From: Vibrio tubiashii
GTDB taxonomy: Bacteria > Pseudomonadota > Gammaproteobacteria > Enterobacterales > Vibrionaceae
NCBI GenBank assembly: GCA_000775715.1
Contig: JRWQ01000008.1
Location: 1 to 64,000 of the forward strand
Direction: 5' to 3'
DNA: 64,000 nucleotides
The translations under genes and the position numbers were made by a program. Positions 56,923 to 64,000 of this stretch are shown here, piece after piece. Every line of letters starts with the position of its first letter. Position 1 is the stretch's first letter. Under the pieces are notes generated by a model. The model ran no database searches, was not told the origin of the DNA, and worked only from the letters and a program-made list of their open reading frames with translations.

Positions 56923-57627
56923 GTGAACAGGAACATTCACTTGGATAACTCAAACAACATCACCGTGATTACCGCTGGCAACACCGGGCTTATCGGCAAT
57001 GAACTGATTAAGCAGATGTTAGAGCATGATCCTATCACGCGAATTTACGCCCTAGCTCGACGCGAACTGCCTTTTTTCCATTCTAAGCTAGAGACTCTCC
57101 AACACCCGGAGCTACGCATTCAAGAGTGGGACGACGACAAAGTGCGCCCCGAGTATGGTTTTATCTGTTTAGGCACGACGCTAAAACAAGCTGGCTCAAA
57201 ACAAGCACTTGAAAAGATCGACTATCAATTAGTCTGCGATGTGGCCCAAGAGATGAAGTTGCTCGGCGTAAAGAAACTCGCTGTCGTTTCCAGCTATGGA
57301 GCGTCGGCTCGTTCTCTATCACACTACCTACGCTGTAAAGGACGCATGGAACTCACCATCGAACGAATGGGGTTTGAGCGCATTGTCTTCGCACGACCTG
57401 GCCCCTTGAAAGGCTTAAGAGAGCAGCCACGGAAAGATGAAGCTATTGTCCAAGCAGTAATGAAAGTTTGCCAACCATTGATGATTGGCCCACTGGCAAA
57501 CTTTGTTCCTATTGAAGCCGAAGATGTGGCAATGGCGATGCAATACCGACTTTTTGCGCACACAAACAAAAAGTTTGAAACAATGAATACCGTTTCAATG
57601 CGTAAAGAAATCAAATCATACCAATAA
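56923..57627 (+). CDS. NAD(P)-binding epimerase/oxidoreductase-like protein
   Basis: 234 residues from GTG 56923, or 228 from TTG 56941, which has AGGA in front. A Rossmann motif TAGNTGLIGNEL (residues 17-28) and VVSSYGAS (about 121-128) match short NAD(P)-binding proteins related to HTATIP2/YbjT. A TATAAT-like box lies near 56892-56897. Substrate unknown. Confidence 0.82.
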   Translation: MNRNIHLDNSNNITVITAGNTGLIGNELIKQMLEHDPITRIYALARRELPFFHSKLETLQHPELRIQEWDDDKVRPEYGFICLGTTLKQAGSKQALEKIDYQLVCDVAQEMKLLGVKKLAVVSSYGASARSLSHYLRCKGRMELTIERMGFERIVFARPGPLKGLREQPRKDEAIVQAVMKVCQPLMIGPLANFVPIEAEDVAMAMQYRLFAHTNKKFETMNTVSMRKEIKSYQ

Positions 57628-57705
57628 AGGTCGTATCCTCATTGCCTTGCGCACACTGCAATGGTCTAATACCGAGGTGAATTTCAAACACTTGGTAAAT
57701 AGATA

Positions 57706-59130
57706 ATGCAACAAGAGCATCAACCTACGTTCTTTTTCTTTGATTACGAGACGTGGGGAACCAGCCCAGCGAAAGATCGACCGTGTCAATTTGCGGGCGT
57801 GCGCACCGATATGGACTTTAATATCATCGGCGAGCCTCTTGTTATCTATTGCCAGCCACCAATTGACTACTTACCTGCTCCTGAAGCGGCTTTGATCACT
57901 GGAATTACTCCTCAGACCGCTGAAAGCCAAGGTCTGTCTGAACCTGAGTTTATCGCCAAAATTCATGAGCAGTTAGCCACACCAAATACCATCAACTTAG
58001 GTTACAACAGTATTCGCTTCGATGATGAGGTGACTCGTTACACCTGTTACCGCAACTTCCTCGACCCATATGCATGGAGTTGGCAAAACGGAAACTCACG
58101 TTGGGATCTGCTCGATGTAATGCGCGCTTGTTATGCGCTGCGTCCAGAGGGGGTGAATTGGCCTGAGAATGAAGAAGGTTTTATTAGCTTTAAGTTGGAG
58201 CATTTGTCTGTTGCCAATGGCATTGAACACGAAAATGCTCACGATGCGATGGCCGACGTTATTGCGACTATCGAAATGGCGAAGAAGGTCAAAGCAGCAC
58301 AGCCAAAGCTGTTCGACTACTTTTTGAGTATGCGTCATAAGCGCAAGCTCAATGAGCTGGTCGACATCGTTAACATGACGCCACTTATGCATGTGTCGGG
58401 AATGTTAGGTAAAGAGTGCAACTACACCAGTTGGATTGTGCCAGTAGCTTGGCATCCAACCAATCAAAATGCGGTAATCTGCGTCGATTTAGCCAAAGAC
58501 CCACAAGTATTGCTAGACCTCGATACCGAACAGCTAAACGAGCGCCTTTACACAAAACGCTCAGAGCTTGGCGCTAATGAACTACCAGTGCCAGTTAAGC
58601 TAGTTCACCTCAACAAGTGCCCAATCTTGGCACCTGCAAAAACGCTTACCGCGGAGAATGCAGAGAAGATTGGTATTGATAGAGAGAAGTGCTTGGAAAA
58701 CCTTGCTCTACTACGTCAACATCCAGAAATACGCGAGAAACTGATTGGCGTTTACGGCATTGAACGTGATTACGAGAAAAGCTCTGACGTCGACAGCATG
58801 CTATATGACGGTTTTTTCTCACCGGCTGATAAAGCCGCTATGGACATCATTCGCGAGACAGACCCAAATAATCTAGCAGCGCTCGATATCGCCTTTAGCG
58901 ATGAGCGTATTGCTCCACTGCTGTTCCGTTACCGTGCGCGAAACTTTCCTTGGACACTGGATGAAGCCGAGCAACAACGCTGGACGGTTCACTGCCGCGA
59001 CTACTTCGAAAGTCGTATTGAAGACTATATGCTAAATCTGGAAAACTTAGTTCACGAACATGAGAGTGACGAAAACAAGATTGCTATTTTAAAATCCATC
59101 TACCAATACGTGCAAAAGCGAGTATCCTAG
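57706..59130 (+). CDS. sbcB: Exodeoxyribonuclease I SbcB
   Basis: 474 residues. The DEDDh nuclease motifs are FFDYETWG (D13, E15), YNSIRFDDEV and NAHDAMADV, followed by the SH3-like and helical C-terminal regions. It digests single-stranded DNA 3' to 5' in recombination and mismatch repair. No strong ribosome site; the start matches the family. Confidence 0.97.
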   Translation: MQQEHQPTFFFFDYETWGTSPAKDRPCQFAGVRTDMDFNIIGEPLVIYCQPPIDYLPAPEAALITGITPQTAESQGLSEPEFIAKIHEQLATPNTINLGYNSIRFDDEVTRYTCYRNFLDPYAWSWQNGNSRWDLLDVMRACYALRPEGVNWPENEEGFISFKLEHLSVANGIEHENAHDAMADVIATIEMAKKVKAAQPKLFDYFLSMRHKRKLNELVDIVNMTPLMHVSGMLGKECNYTSWIVPVAWHPTNQNAVICVDLAKDPQVLLDLDTEQLNERLYTKRSELGANELPVPVKLVHLNKCPILAPAKTLTAENAEKIGIDREKCLENLALLRQHPEIREKLIGVYGIERDYEKSSDVDSMLYDGFFSPADKAAMDIIRETDPNNLAALDIAFSDERIAPLLFRYRARNFPWTLDEAEQQRWTVHCRDYFESRIEDYMLNLENLVHEHESDENKIAILKSIYQYVQKRVS

Positions 59131-59171
59131 ACTCTGTTTTCTTAGACATAAGTCCTGCACCCTACAATTTG

Positions 59172-59208
59172 GCCTAACTCTAACAATACAAAACAGAATT
59201 AGTTAGGC
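59172..59208 (+). terminator. Weak terminator-like hairpin after sbcB
   Basis: GCCTAACT (59172-59179) pairs with AGTTAGGC (59201-59208) around a long AT-rich loop. Only ATTTG follows. Confidence 0.35.
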
Positions 59209-59266
59209 ATTTGAATAAATCGAGCCCGCTTTTATGTGAGGCTATGCAAACGGACGACTCTAAAAT

Positions 59267-59632
59267 ATGGCAAAAACTTTGCTTCAATACGTCGTATCTA
59301 TGGGGCTGATATTTTTGTGCCTTATCGCGGGCATTAATATTCAACACTTATTAGGTATCTCTATCCCAGGTAGCATCATTGGTATGCTGATTCTGTTTGG
59401 TCTGCTCGCGAGCGGCCTTATACCCGCAGATTGGGTTAAGCCTGGGGCATCTCTATTTATTCGCTACATGGTGCTGTTGTTCGTCCCAATCAGTGTGGGG
59501 CTAATGGAGCATTTTGATATGCTTATAGCCAATGCTCTACCTATTTTAGCCAGTGCCGTCGGCGGCACGCTGATCGTGCTTGTTTGCCTTGGTCTGATGT
59601 TGGACAGGTTGTTAAAAGGAGGACAAAAATGA
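59267..59632 (+). CDS. CidA/LrgA-family membrane protein
   Basis: 121 residues with four membrane helices and the motif [16 protein letters not shown]. Holin-like CidA/LrgA proteins act with LrgB in murein hydrolase control and metabolite (pyruvate) transport. It overlaps lrgB by four bases (ATGA). Confidence 0.93.
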   Translation: MAKTLLQYVVSMGLIFLCLIAGINIQHLLGISIPGSIIGMLILFGLLASGLIPADWVKPGASLFIRYMVLLFVPISVGLMEHFDMLIANALPILASAVGGTLIVLVCLGLMLDRLLKGGQK

Positions 59633-60309
59633 TGTGGTTGCTCATAACAATCATTGTCTTCTTTGCCTCGCGTTGGTTGTGCCAAAAAATTAGAAGCCCA
59701 TTTATGAATCCATTGCTGGTCAGCTTAGCAGTGTTGATTCCGCTACTGACTTATTTAAAGGTACCGTTCGAGACCTATTACGCAGGCAATCAATGGATCA
59801 ATTACTTACTGCAACCTGCTGTTGTTGCTTTAGCCTACCCCTTATACGAGCAGCTACCACAAATCCGCGCTAACGTTCGCATCATTATGTTAGCGTGTGG
59901 TGTTGGTAGTATTATGTCGATGTTTACCGCGAGTATGATTGCTGTTTATCTCAACACCGATCTCTCACTCATCGCCAGTCTGCTCGGTAAATCGGTGACC
60001 ACTCCGATCGCGATGGAAGTCTCTAGCCAGCTTGGTGGTGAACCTGCAATTGCCGCGATACTGGTACTCATTGTCGGCCTATTTGGCGCCATCCTAGCCT
60101 ACCCTATCTATAATTTACTGAATATTACTCATCCAATCGCGAGAGGATTAACCATGGGCACGGTTTCTCATGCACTAGGAACTGCGACATGTGCAGAAAA
60201 AAATAGTCAAGATGCCGCATTCAGTTCGCTCGCACTTGTAGTCTGCGGTGTGATTACCTCGATACTCGCTCCATCATTTTTCGCCTTAGCCGTGTGGTTA
60301 TCTGCATAA
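59629..60309 (+). CDS. LrgB/CidB-family membrane protein
   Basis: 226 residues from ATG 59629, set by AAAGGAGG six bases upstream. Six to seven membrane helices; the conserved [18 protein letters not shown] and [10 protein letters not shown] segments define LrgB. Partner of the preceding gene. The next gene, cdd, has its own promoter region. Confidence 0.94.
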   Translation: MMWLLITIIVFFASRWLCQKIRSPFMNPLLVSLAVLIPLLTYLKVPFETYYAGNQWINYLLQPAVVALAYPLYEQLPQIRANVRIIMLACGVGSIMSMFTASMIAVYLNTDLSLIASLLGKSVTTPIAMEVSSQLGGEPAIAAILVLIVGLFGAILAYPIYNLLNITHPIARGLTMGTVSHALGTATCAEKNSQDAAFSSLALVVCGVITSILAPSFFALAVWLSA

Positions 60310-60378
60310 ACAACTTGTTACCGAGATAAGTGGTGACTCAAGTTTGAGTGGGCTGAAACCAAGTAAAGCACAAATATG

Positions 60379-60465
60379 TGTGAGCTCACTCAAACTATGA
60401 AACGTACAACTACGTTGCATTGCCTTTTGTGATTTAGATCTCCGAAATTTTCTCAGCGTTGCATA
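60379..60465 (+). promoter_or_regulatory. CRP/CytR-like operator array of cdd
   Basis: Two CRP-like sites, TGTGA-N6-TCAAA (60379-60394) and TGTGA-N6-TCTCC (60428-60443), have centres 49 bp apart. A CytR-type octamer GTTGCATT lies between them (60414-60421) and a second, GTTGCATA, after them (60458-60465). Flanking CRP sites with CytR between is the arrangement of E. coli deoP2 and cdd promoters. A TAAACT or TAATAC -10 box is possible near 60464-60476. Confidence 0.65.
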
Positions 60466-60551
60466 AACTGTAATACCAATATCGGAGTTTATACCGTAGC
60501 TTTCGGACCTAGACTCATATGATATCAACGATGATTATTTAAGGATCCACT

Positions 60552-61439
60552 ATGAGAAGCCGCATTGAAAAAGCGCTATCGGAAGTGCCACAAAACGTAG
60601 CAGAGTTCTTATCTCCTATTGTTTTTGCTGATGATTTTGACGCAACACTTTCTACTGAGCAGTTTGAGCAACTACTTGCAATCTCAGGTCTTGAAGATGC
60701 TGAACTCCGTGTTGCCCTACTCCCTTTTGCGGCAGCCTACTCTTATGCTCCGCTATCTAACTTTTACGTTGGTGCCATTGTCCGAGGCCTATCAGGCAAG
60801 CTTTACTTCGGCGCGAATGTTGAGTTCGATGACGTTCAGTTAGGCCAAACCGTTCACGCAGAACAAGCAGCAATCAGCCACGCTTGGATGAAAGGCGAGC
60901 AGGGCGTGTTGGACATCACTATCAACTACAGCCCTTGTGGTCACTGCCGTCAGTTTATGAACGAGCTAACCACGGCTAATGAACTGAAGATACAGCTACC
61001 AAAACGTGAAGGTCAGCCACTTCAGCATTACTTACCAGAGTCTTTCGGCCCTTCTGATCTCGGTATTGACGCGCGACTAATGAAAACCGTTGACCACGGT
61101 AAGAAAGCACAAGAGCAAGATGAACTATTACAACTGGCCATTAAAGCACTTAACCGCAGCCATGCACCTTACACGCACAACATAAGCGGTGTTGCAATCA
61201 AAACTAAAGATGGCAAAGTTTACCAAGGTGCTTATGCGGAAAATGCTGCGTTCAACCCAAGCCTTCCGCCACTGCAAGTAGCACTAATCCAATTACTGCT
61301 GGACCGTCAAGACTTAGCCAATATCGACTCTGCAGCACTGGTTGAAGCAGAAGAAGGGACGATCAGTCACCTGGCGAACACTCAAGCGACACTAGAAGCT
61401 CTAAATCCCGATATTCCAATTACTTACTTGGAAATCTAA
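60552..61439 (+). CDS. cdd: Cytidine deaminase Cdd
   Basis: 295 residues, the long two-domain (homodimeric) form. The zinc site is in [12 protein letters not shown] and the PCGHCRQF motif. It turns cytidine into uridine and ammonia for pyrimidine salvage. The C-terminal domain is the inactive copy. AAGGATCC precedes the ATG. Confidence 0.97.
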   Translation: MRSRIEKALSEVPQNVAEFLSPIVFADDFDATLSTEQFEQLLAISGLEDAELRVALLPFAAAYSYAPLSNFYVGAIVRGLSGKLYFGANVEFDDVQLGQTVHAEQAAISHAWMKGEQGVLDITINYSPCGHCRQFMNELTTANELKIQLPKREGQPLQHYLPESFGPSDLGIDARLMKTVDHGKKAQEQDELLQLAIKALNRSHAPYTHNISGVAIKTKDGKVYQGAYAENAAFNPSLPPLQVALIQLLLDRQDLANIDSAALVEAEEGTISHLANTQATLEALNPDIPITYLEI

Positions 61440-61445
61440 ACGATT

Positions 61446-61474
61446 AAAGGCGCTCAAATAGCGCCTTTTTGTTT
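61446..61474 (+). terminator. Rho-independent terminator of cdd
   Basis: AAAGGCGCT pairs with AGCGCCTTT (9 bp, 5-base loop) and ends in TTGTTT, 6 bases after the stop. Confidence 0.9.
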
Positions 61475-61489
61475 GCAACTCGAACGAAC

Positions 61490-62725
61490 TTAAACCTCAA
61501 AAAACGGTTTAGCATCGACTTCAAGCTGATTCAAAGCAATGCCTTTAGTGATAGTTAAGTTAGAAGTTTTAAGATTGATAAAACTCACATCGACAAAGCG
61601 TTTGTACTTGCGGGAGTAAAAACACTTAACCTCCGGCTTCAACGGCTCAATCTGGTTTGAGGACCAAACAATACCCACCCTACCGTCGCTTAGTTCAACG
61701 ATAGAGCCGACTGGGAAAATCCCAACACAGTTAATAAACTTATACACTAGCTGCTTATCTAGCTGATGTGGCGTTAAGCTAATCAATATCTTAAACGCTT
61801 CCGCTGAACTCATCCCTTGCTTATAGCAGCGATCAGACGTTAGCGCATCATAGATATCGACGATACTACTCATACGACCATGAAGCGAAATATCGTCACC
61901 TTTTAGCCCAATAGGGTAACCTGAACCATCTAGTTTTTCATGGTGCATTAAACACACATCTAAACTCACCTGACTTATGCCAACAACATTTGATACCATC
62001 GCTTCTGCATACACTTGATGCAACTTCATATGTTCAAACTCTTCTGGCGTTAAGCGTGCGGGTTTATTCAATACCTTATCATCAACTTTTACCTTGCCAA
62101 CATCATGGATAATACCGCCAATCGCCAACTGTTTAAGCACCTCCTTTGGCATATTTAGATGCTTACCAAAAGTCACCATCAAAGTTGCCACGTTGATTGA
62201 GTGCTCCAACAAATACTGATTTTTGTTGCGTAGTGCAGACACACATCTCACGGCATCAGAATCAAGTAACAGCGTTTCGATCATGTCATCAGCAAGTGTA
62301 TCGAGATCGCCAACGTTGATCGCTTTACCATCAAATGTTTGGCTAAGTATCTTGTGAACAAAACCCTTAGCTTCACTAATGATTTTTGCTGCTTTCTTCT
62401 GCTGAGAGAAACGGCTTACCTTCTTGCATTTTACAGGCTCAGATTGATGCTCTGATTCTGCTATTTGCGGCTTAGTAGGCTGCACTGCCACTGTTTTAGT
62501 CGGATTAAACACACAGCCTTTGGCAGACAGCGACTTATCTACCCACGCAAATTGAATACCACTCTTAACAAGTTGATTGATAGCTTTTTTAGACGAAATC
62601 CTGCCTGCGTTAGCAAGGTTGATCCGCTTACCATCTTCAATCGAAGTCACAAACATACCTACCGCAAGTGATTCAATCGGAATCTTTACTGATTTTTTAG
62701 GATCATACTGCATTTGGTAAATCAT
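61490..62725 (-). CDS. DUF3391 and HD-GYP phosphodiesterase
   Basis: 411 residues from ATG 62725; no strong ribosome site (a TTG at 62728 and an ATG at 62713 are alternatives). An N-terminal DUF3391 domain (about residues 10-140) precedes an HD-GYP domain (about 150-340) with HDVGKVKVDD and HHEKLDGSGYP. The conserved HD, HH and GYP residues are intact, so cyclic-di-GMP hydrolysis is likely. No membrane helix. DUF3391-HD-GYP proteins of vibrios and Pseudomonas lower cyclic-di-GMP in the cytoplasm. Confidence 0.92.
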   Translation of the reverse strand: MIYQMQYDPKKSVKIPIESLAVGMFVTSIEDGKRINLANAGRISSKKAINQLVKSGIQFAWVDKSLSAKGCVFNPTKTVAVQPTKPQIAESEHQSEPVKCKKVSRFSQQKKAAKIISEAKGFVHKILSQTFDGKAINVGDLDTLADDMIETLLLDSDAVRCVSALRNKNQYLLEHSINVATLMVTFGKHLNMPKEVLKQLAIGGIIHDVGKVKVDDKVLNKPARLTPEEFEHMKLHQVYAEAMVSNVVGISQVSLDVCLMHHEKLDGSGYPIGLKGDDISLHGRMSSIVDIYDALTSDRCYKQGMSSAEAFKILISLTPHQLDKQLVYKFINCVGIFPVGSIVELSDGRVGIVWSSNQIEPLKPEVKCFYSRKYKRFVDVSFINLKTSNLTITKGIALNQLEVDAKPFFEV

Positions 62726-62903
62726 CAATTCTTATTATTACATCTAATTAGCACTGATTAGCGCTTTAAAATAGAGCATTTACGCCACAGGTGCAACTAG
62801 ATGCATTATTGCAACAATAAAACACTTGAACAGAGAACTTGATAAATATATTCACTGTTGTCAACAAACTATCAGCAAGTATTAGTTCGCAATTCAAATT
62901 CGA

Positions 62904-62925
62904 GAAAAGCAAACGTTTGCTTTTC
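62904..62925 (+). promoter_or_regulatory. PurR box upstream of purT
   Basis: A perfect 22-bp palindrome (62904-62925) centred on GCAAACGTTTGC matches the PurR consensus core exactly. It lies 61 bases before the purT start, so purine-dependent repression of purT is expected. Confidence 0.9.
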
Positions 62926-62985
62926 TAGTGCGAATCAGTATCATGCTCCTCAAATTTCTCTTCCTTTACTATTTTAGGGTCAATT

Positions 62986-64000
62986 ATGTTCGGTACAGCA
63001 ACAGCAAATAGTGCTACACGTGTTCTGCTTTTAGGGTCGGGAGAACTGGGTAAAGAAGTCGCGATGGAATGTCAACGTCTAGGCCTGGAAGTTATCGCTT
63101 GTGATCGATATGAAAATGCTCCAGCAATGCAAGTGGCTCATCGCAGTTATACCCTAGATATGCTCGATGGTGATGCACTTCAGGCGATCATTGAAAAAGA
63201 AAAGCCACACTACGTTGTACCGGAAATTGAAGCTATTGCTACCGACACGCTGGTCGAACTTGAAGCACAAGGCTTAAATGTTGTACCAACGGCAAATGCG
63301 ACCAAACTTACCATGAACCGAGAAGGCATTCGTCGCTTAGCTGCAGAAGAGCTAAAACTGAATACTTCACCCTACCGTTTTGCAGACAGCTATGAACAAT
63401 TTGTAGACGCTGTGGAAACCGTTGGACTACCCTGTGTTTGTAAACCAGTAATGAGCTCTTCAGGTAAAGGCCAGAGCGTACTTAAAACTCGAGAAGATAT
63501 CGACCAAGCTTGGAACTATGCACAAGAAGGTGGTCGTACTGGCGCGGGCCGTGTCATTGTCGAAGGCTTCATTGATTTCGATTACGAGATCACCCTTCTT
63601 ACCGTTCGGGCTGTAGATGGTATTCATTTCTGTGCACCAATAGGCCACAGACAAGAGGACGGTGACTATCGCGAGTCTTGGCAACCACAGCATATGACAG
63701 ATGACGCGCTAACTGCAGCTCAAGATGCCGCAGGTAAGGTCGTTAACGCGCTCGGTGGTTACGGAATTTTTGGCGTTGAACTGTTCGTTAAAGGTGATAC
63801 TGTTATCTTTAACGAAGTCTCCCCACGACCACACGATACCGGTCTAGTGACCTTAATGTCCCAAGACAGCTCTGAGTTCGCTCTACACGTGCGTGCATTT
63901 ACTGGGATGCCAATCGCAGGAATTACGCAGTACGGTCCATCGGCTTCAGCCGTCATCCTTGGGCAAGGCACCTCACAAAACATTCGCTTTGAAGGTATTC
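62986..64000 (+). CDS. purT: Phosphoribosylglycinamide formyltransferase 2 PurT (partial)
   Basis: 338 codons are visible before the right edge; the family has about 390. The start ATG 62986 has TTAGGG upstream. ATP-grasp enzyme: [12 protein letters not shown] (residues 15-26), the [10 protein letters not shown] segment, [12 protein letters not shown] and [11 protein letters not shown] are all present. It formylates GAR with formate and ATP in purine synthesis. Regulated by the PurR box upstream. Confidence 0.97.
   Translation, partial: MFGTATANSATRVLLLGSGELGKEVAMECQRLGLEVIACDRYENAPAMQVAHRSYTLDMLDGDALQAIIEKEKPHYVVPEIEAIATDTLVELEAQGLNVVPTANATKLTMNREGIRRLAAEELKLNTSPYRFADSYEQFVDAVETVGLPCVCKPVMSSSGKGQSVLKTREDIDQAWNYAQEGGRTGAGRVIVEGFIDFDYEITLLTVRAVDGIHFCAPIGHRQEDGDYRESWQPQHMTDDALTAAQDAAGKVVNALGGYGIFGVELFVKGDTVIFNEVSPRPHDTGLVTLMSQDSSEFALHVRAFTGMPIAGITQYGPSASAVILGQGTSQNIRFEGI

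Overview
The window looks like a stretch of a Vibrio main chromosome. The evidence is the AcnD/PrpF-type propionate cluster, the cob/btu salvage genes next to astE, the lrgA/lrgB, cdd and purT neighbours, moderate GC, and many chemoreceptors and cyclic-di-GMP enzymes. I see no rRNA, tRNA, insertion sequence, integron or CRISPR array; it reads as ordinary vertically inherited chromosome with some accessory signalling genes.

Layout. 1-3.6 kb: the N-terminus of a LapA-like giant adhesin (leftward, cut by the window edge), divergent from a TolC-type outer-membrane protein and an OmpA-family protein, which together look like surface-adhesion machinery. 3.6-9.3 kb: a DUF2750 protein, a TPR-GGDEF diguanylate cyclase, queE-queC (queuosine precursor synthesis) and a chemoreceptor. 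9.3-11.3 kb: a GNAT enzyme and an unusual secreted Nudix domain fused to a PAP2-like membrane domain. 11.4-20.0 kb: the 2-methylcitrate operon prpR-prpB-prpC-acnD-prpF-prpE (leftward), with two ATTGTCGACAAT operators in front of it. 20.3-24.6 kb: a divergent unknown lipoprotein and a tctCBA tricarboxylate transporter. 24.7-29.4 kb: a TolC/HlyD/ABC-2 permease export set with no ATPase gene. 29.4-41.7 kb: mixed housekeeping and small genes (BdlA-like receptor, metA, PilF-like lipoprotein, rlmF, glutaredoxin, rof, modF-like ABC protein, LysR/MFS pair). 41.9-46.9 kb: an HD-GYP phosphodiesterase with a periplasmic sensor, a Cache chemoreceptor and a GAF-GGDEF cyclase. 47-56.4 kb: a candidate sigma-54 small RNA, btuCD, astE, pepF, and the cobalamin genes cobT-cobS-cobU-cobC behind a flavin reductase. 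56.6-64 kb: a 28-residue basic microprotein gene, an NAD(P)-binding protein, sbcB, lrgAB, cdd with a CytR/CRP-like promoter, a DUF3391-HD-GYP protein, and purT behind a PurR palindrome (cut by the right edge).

How the genes work together. Three themes recur. The first is biofilm and cyclic-di-GMP control: adhesin, two GGDEF and two HD-GYP enzymes, and a BdlA-like receptor. The second is propionate/tricarboxylate use, where prp and tct may share one GntR regulator. The third is B12 uptake and assembly. The most notable non-standard signals are the sigma-54 small-RNA candidate at 47.68-47.85 kb, the recurring GntR-type operators around 20.1-21.1 kb, the microprotein at 56.68 kb, and cobC, which has no ATG, GTG or TTG codon in front of its catalytic histidine.
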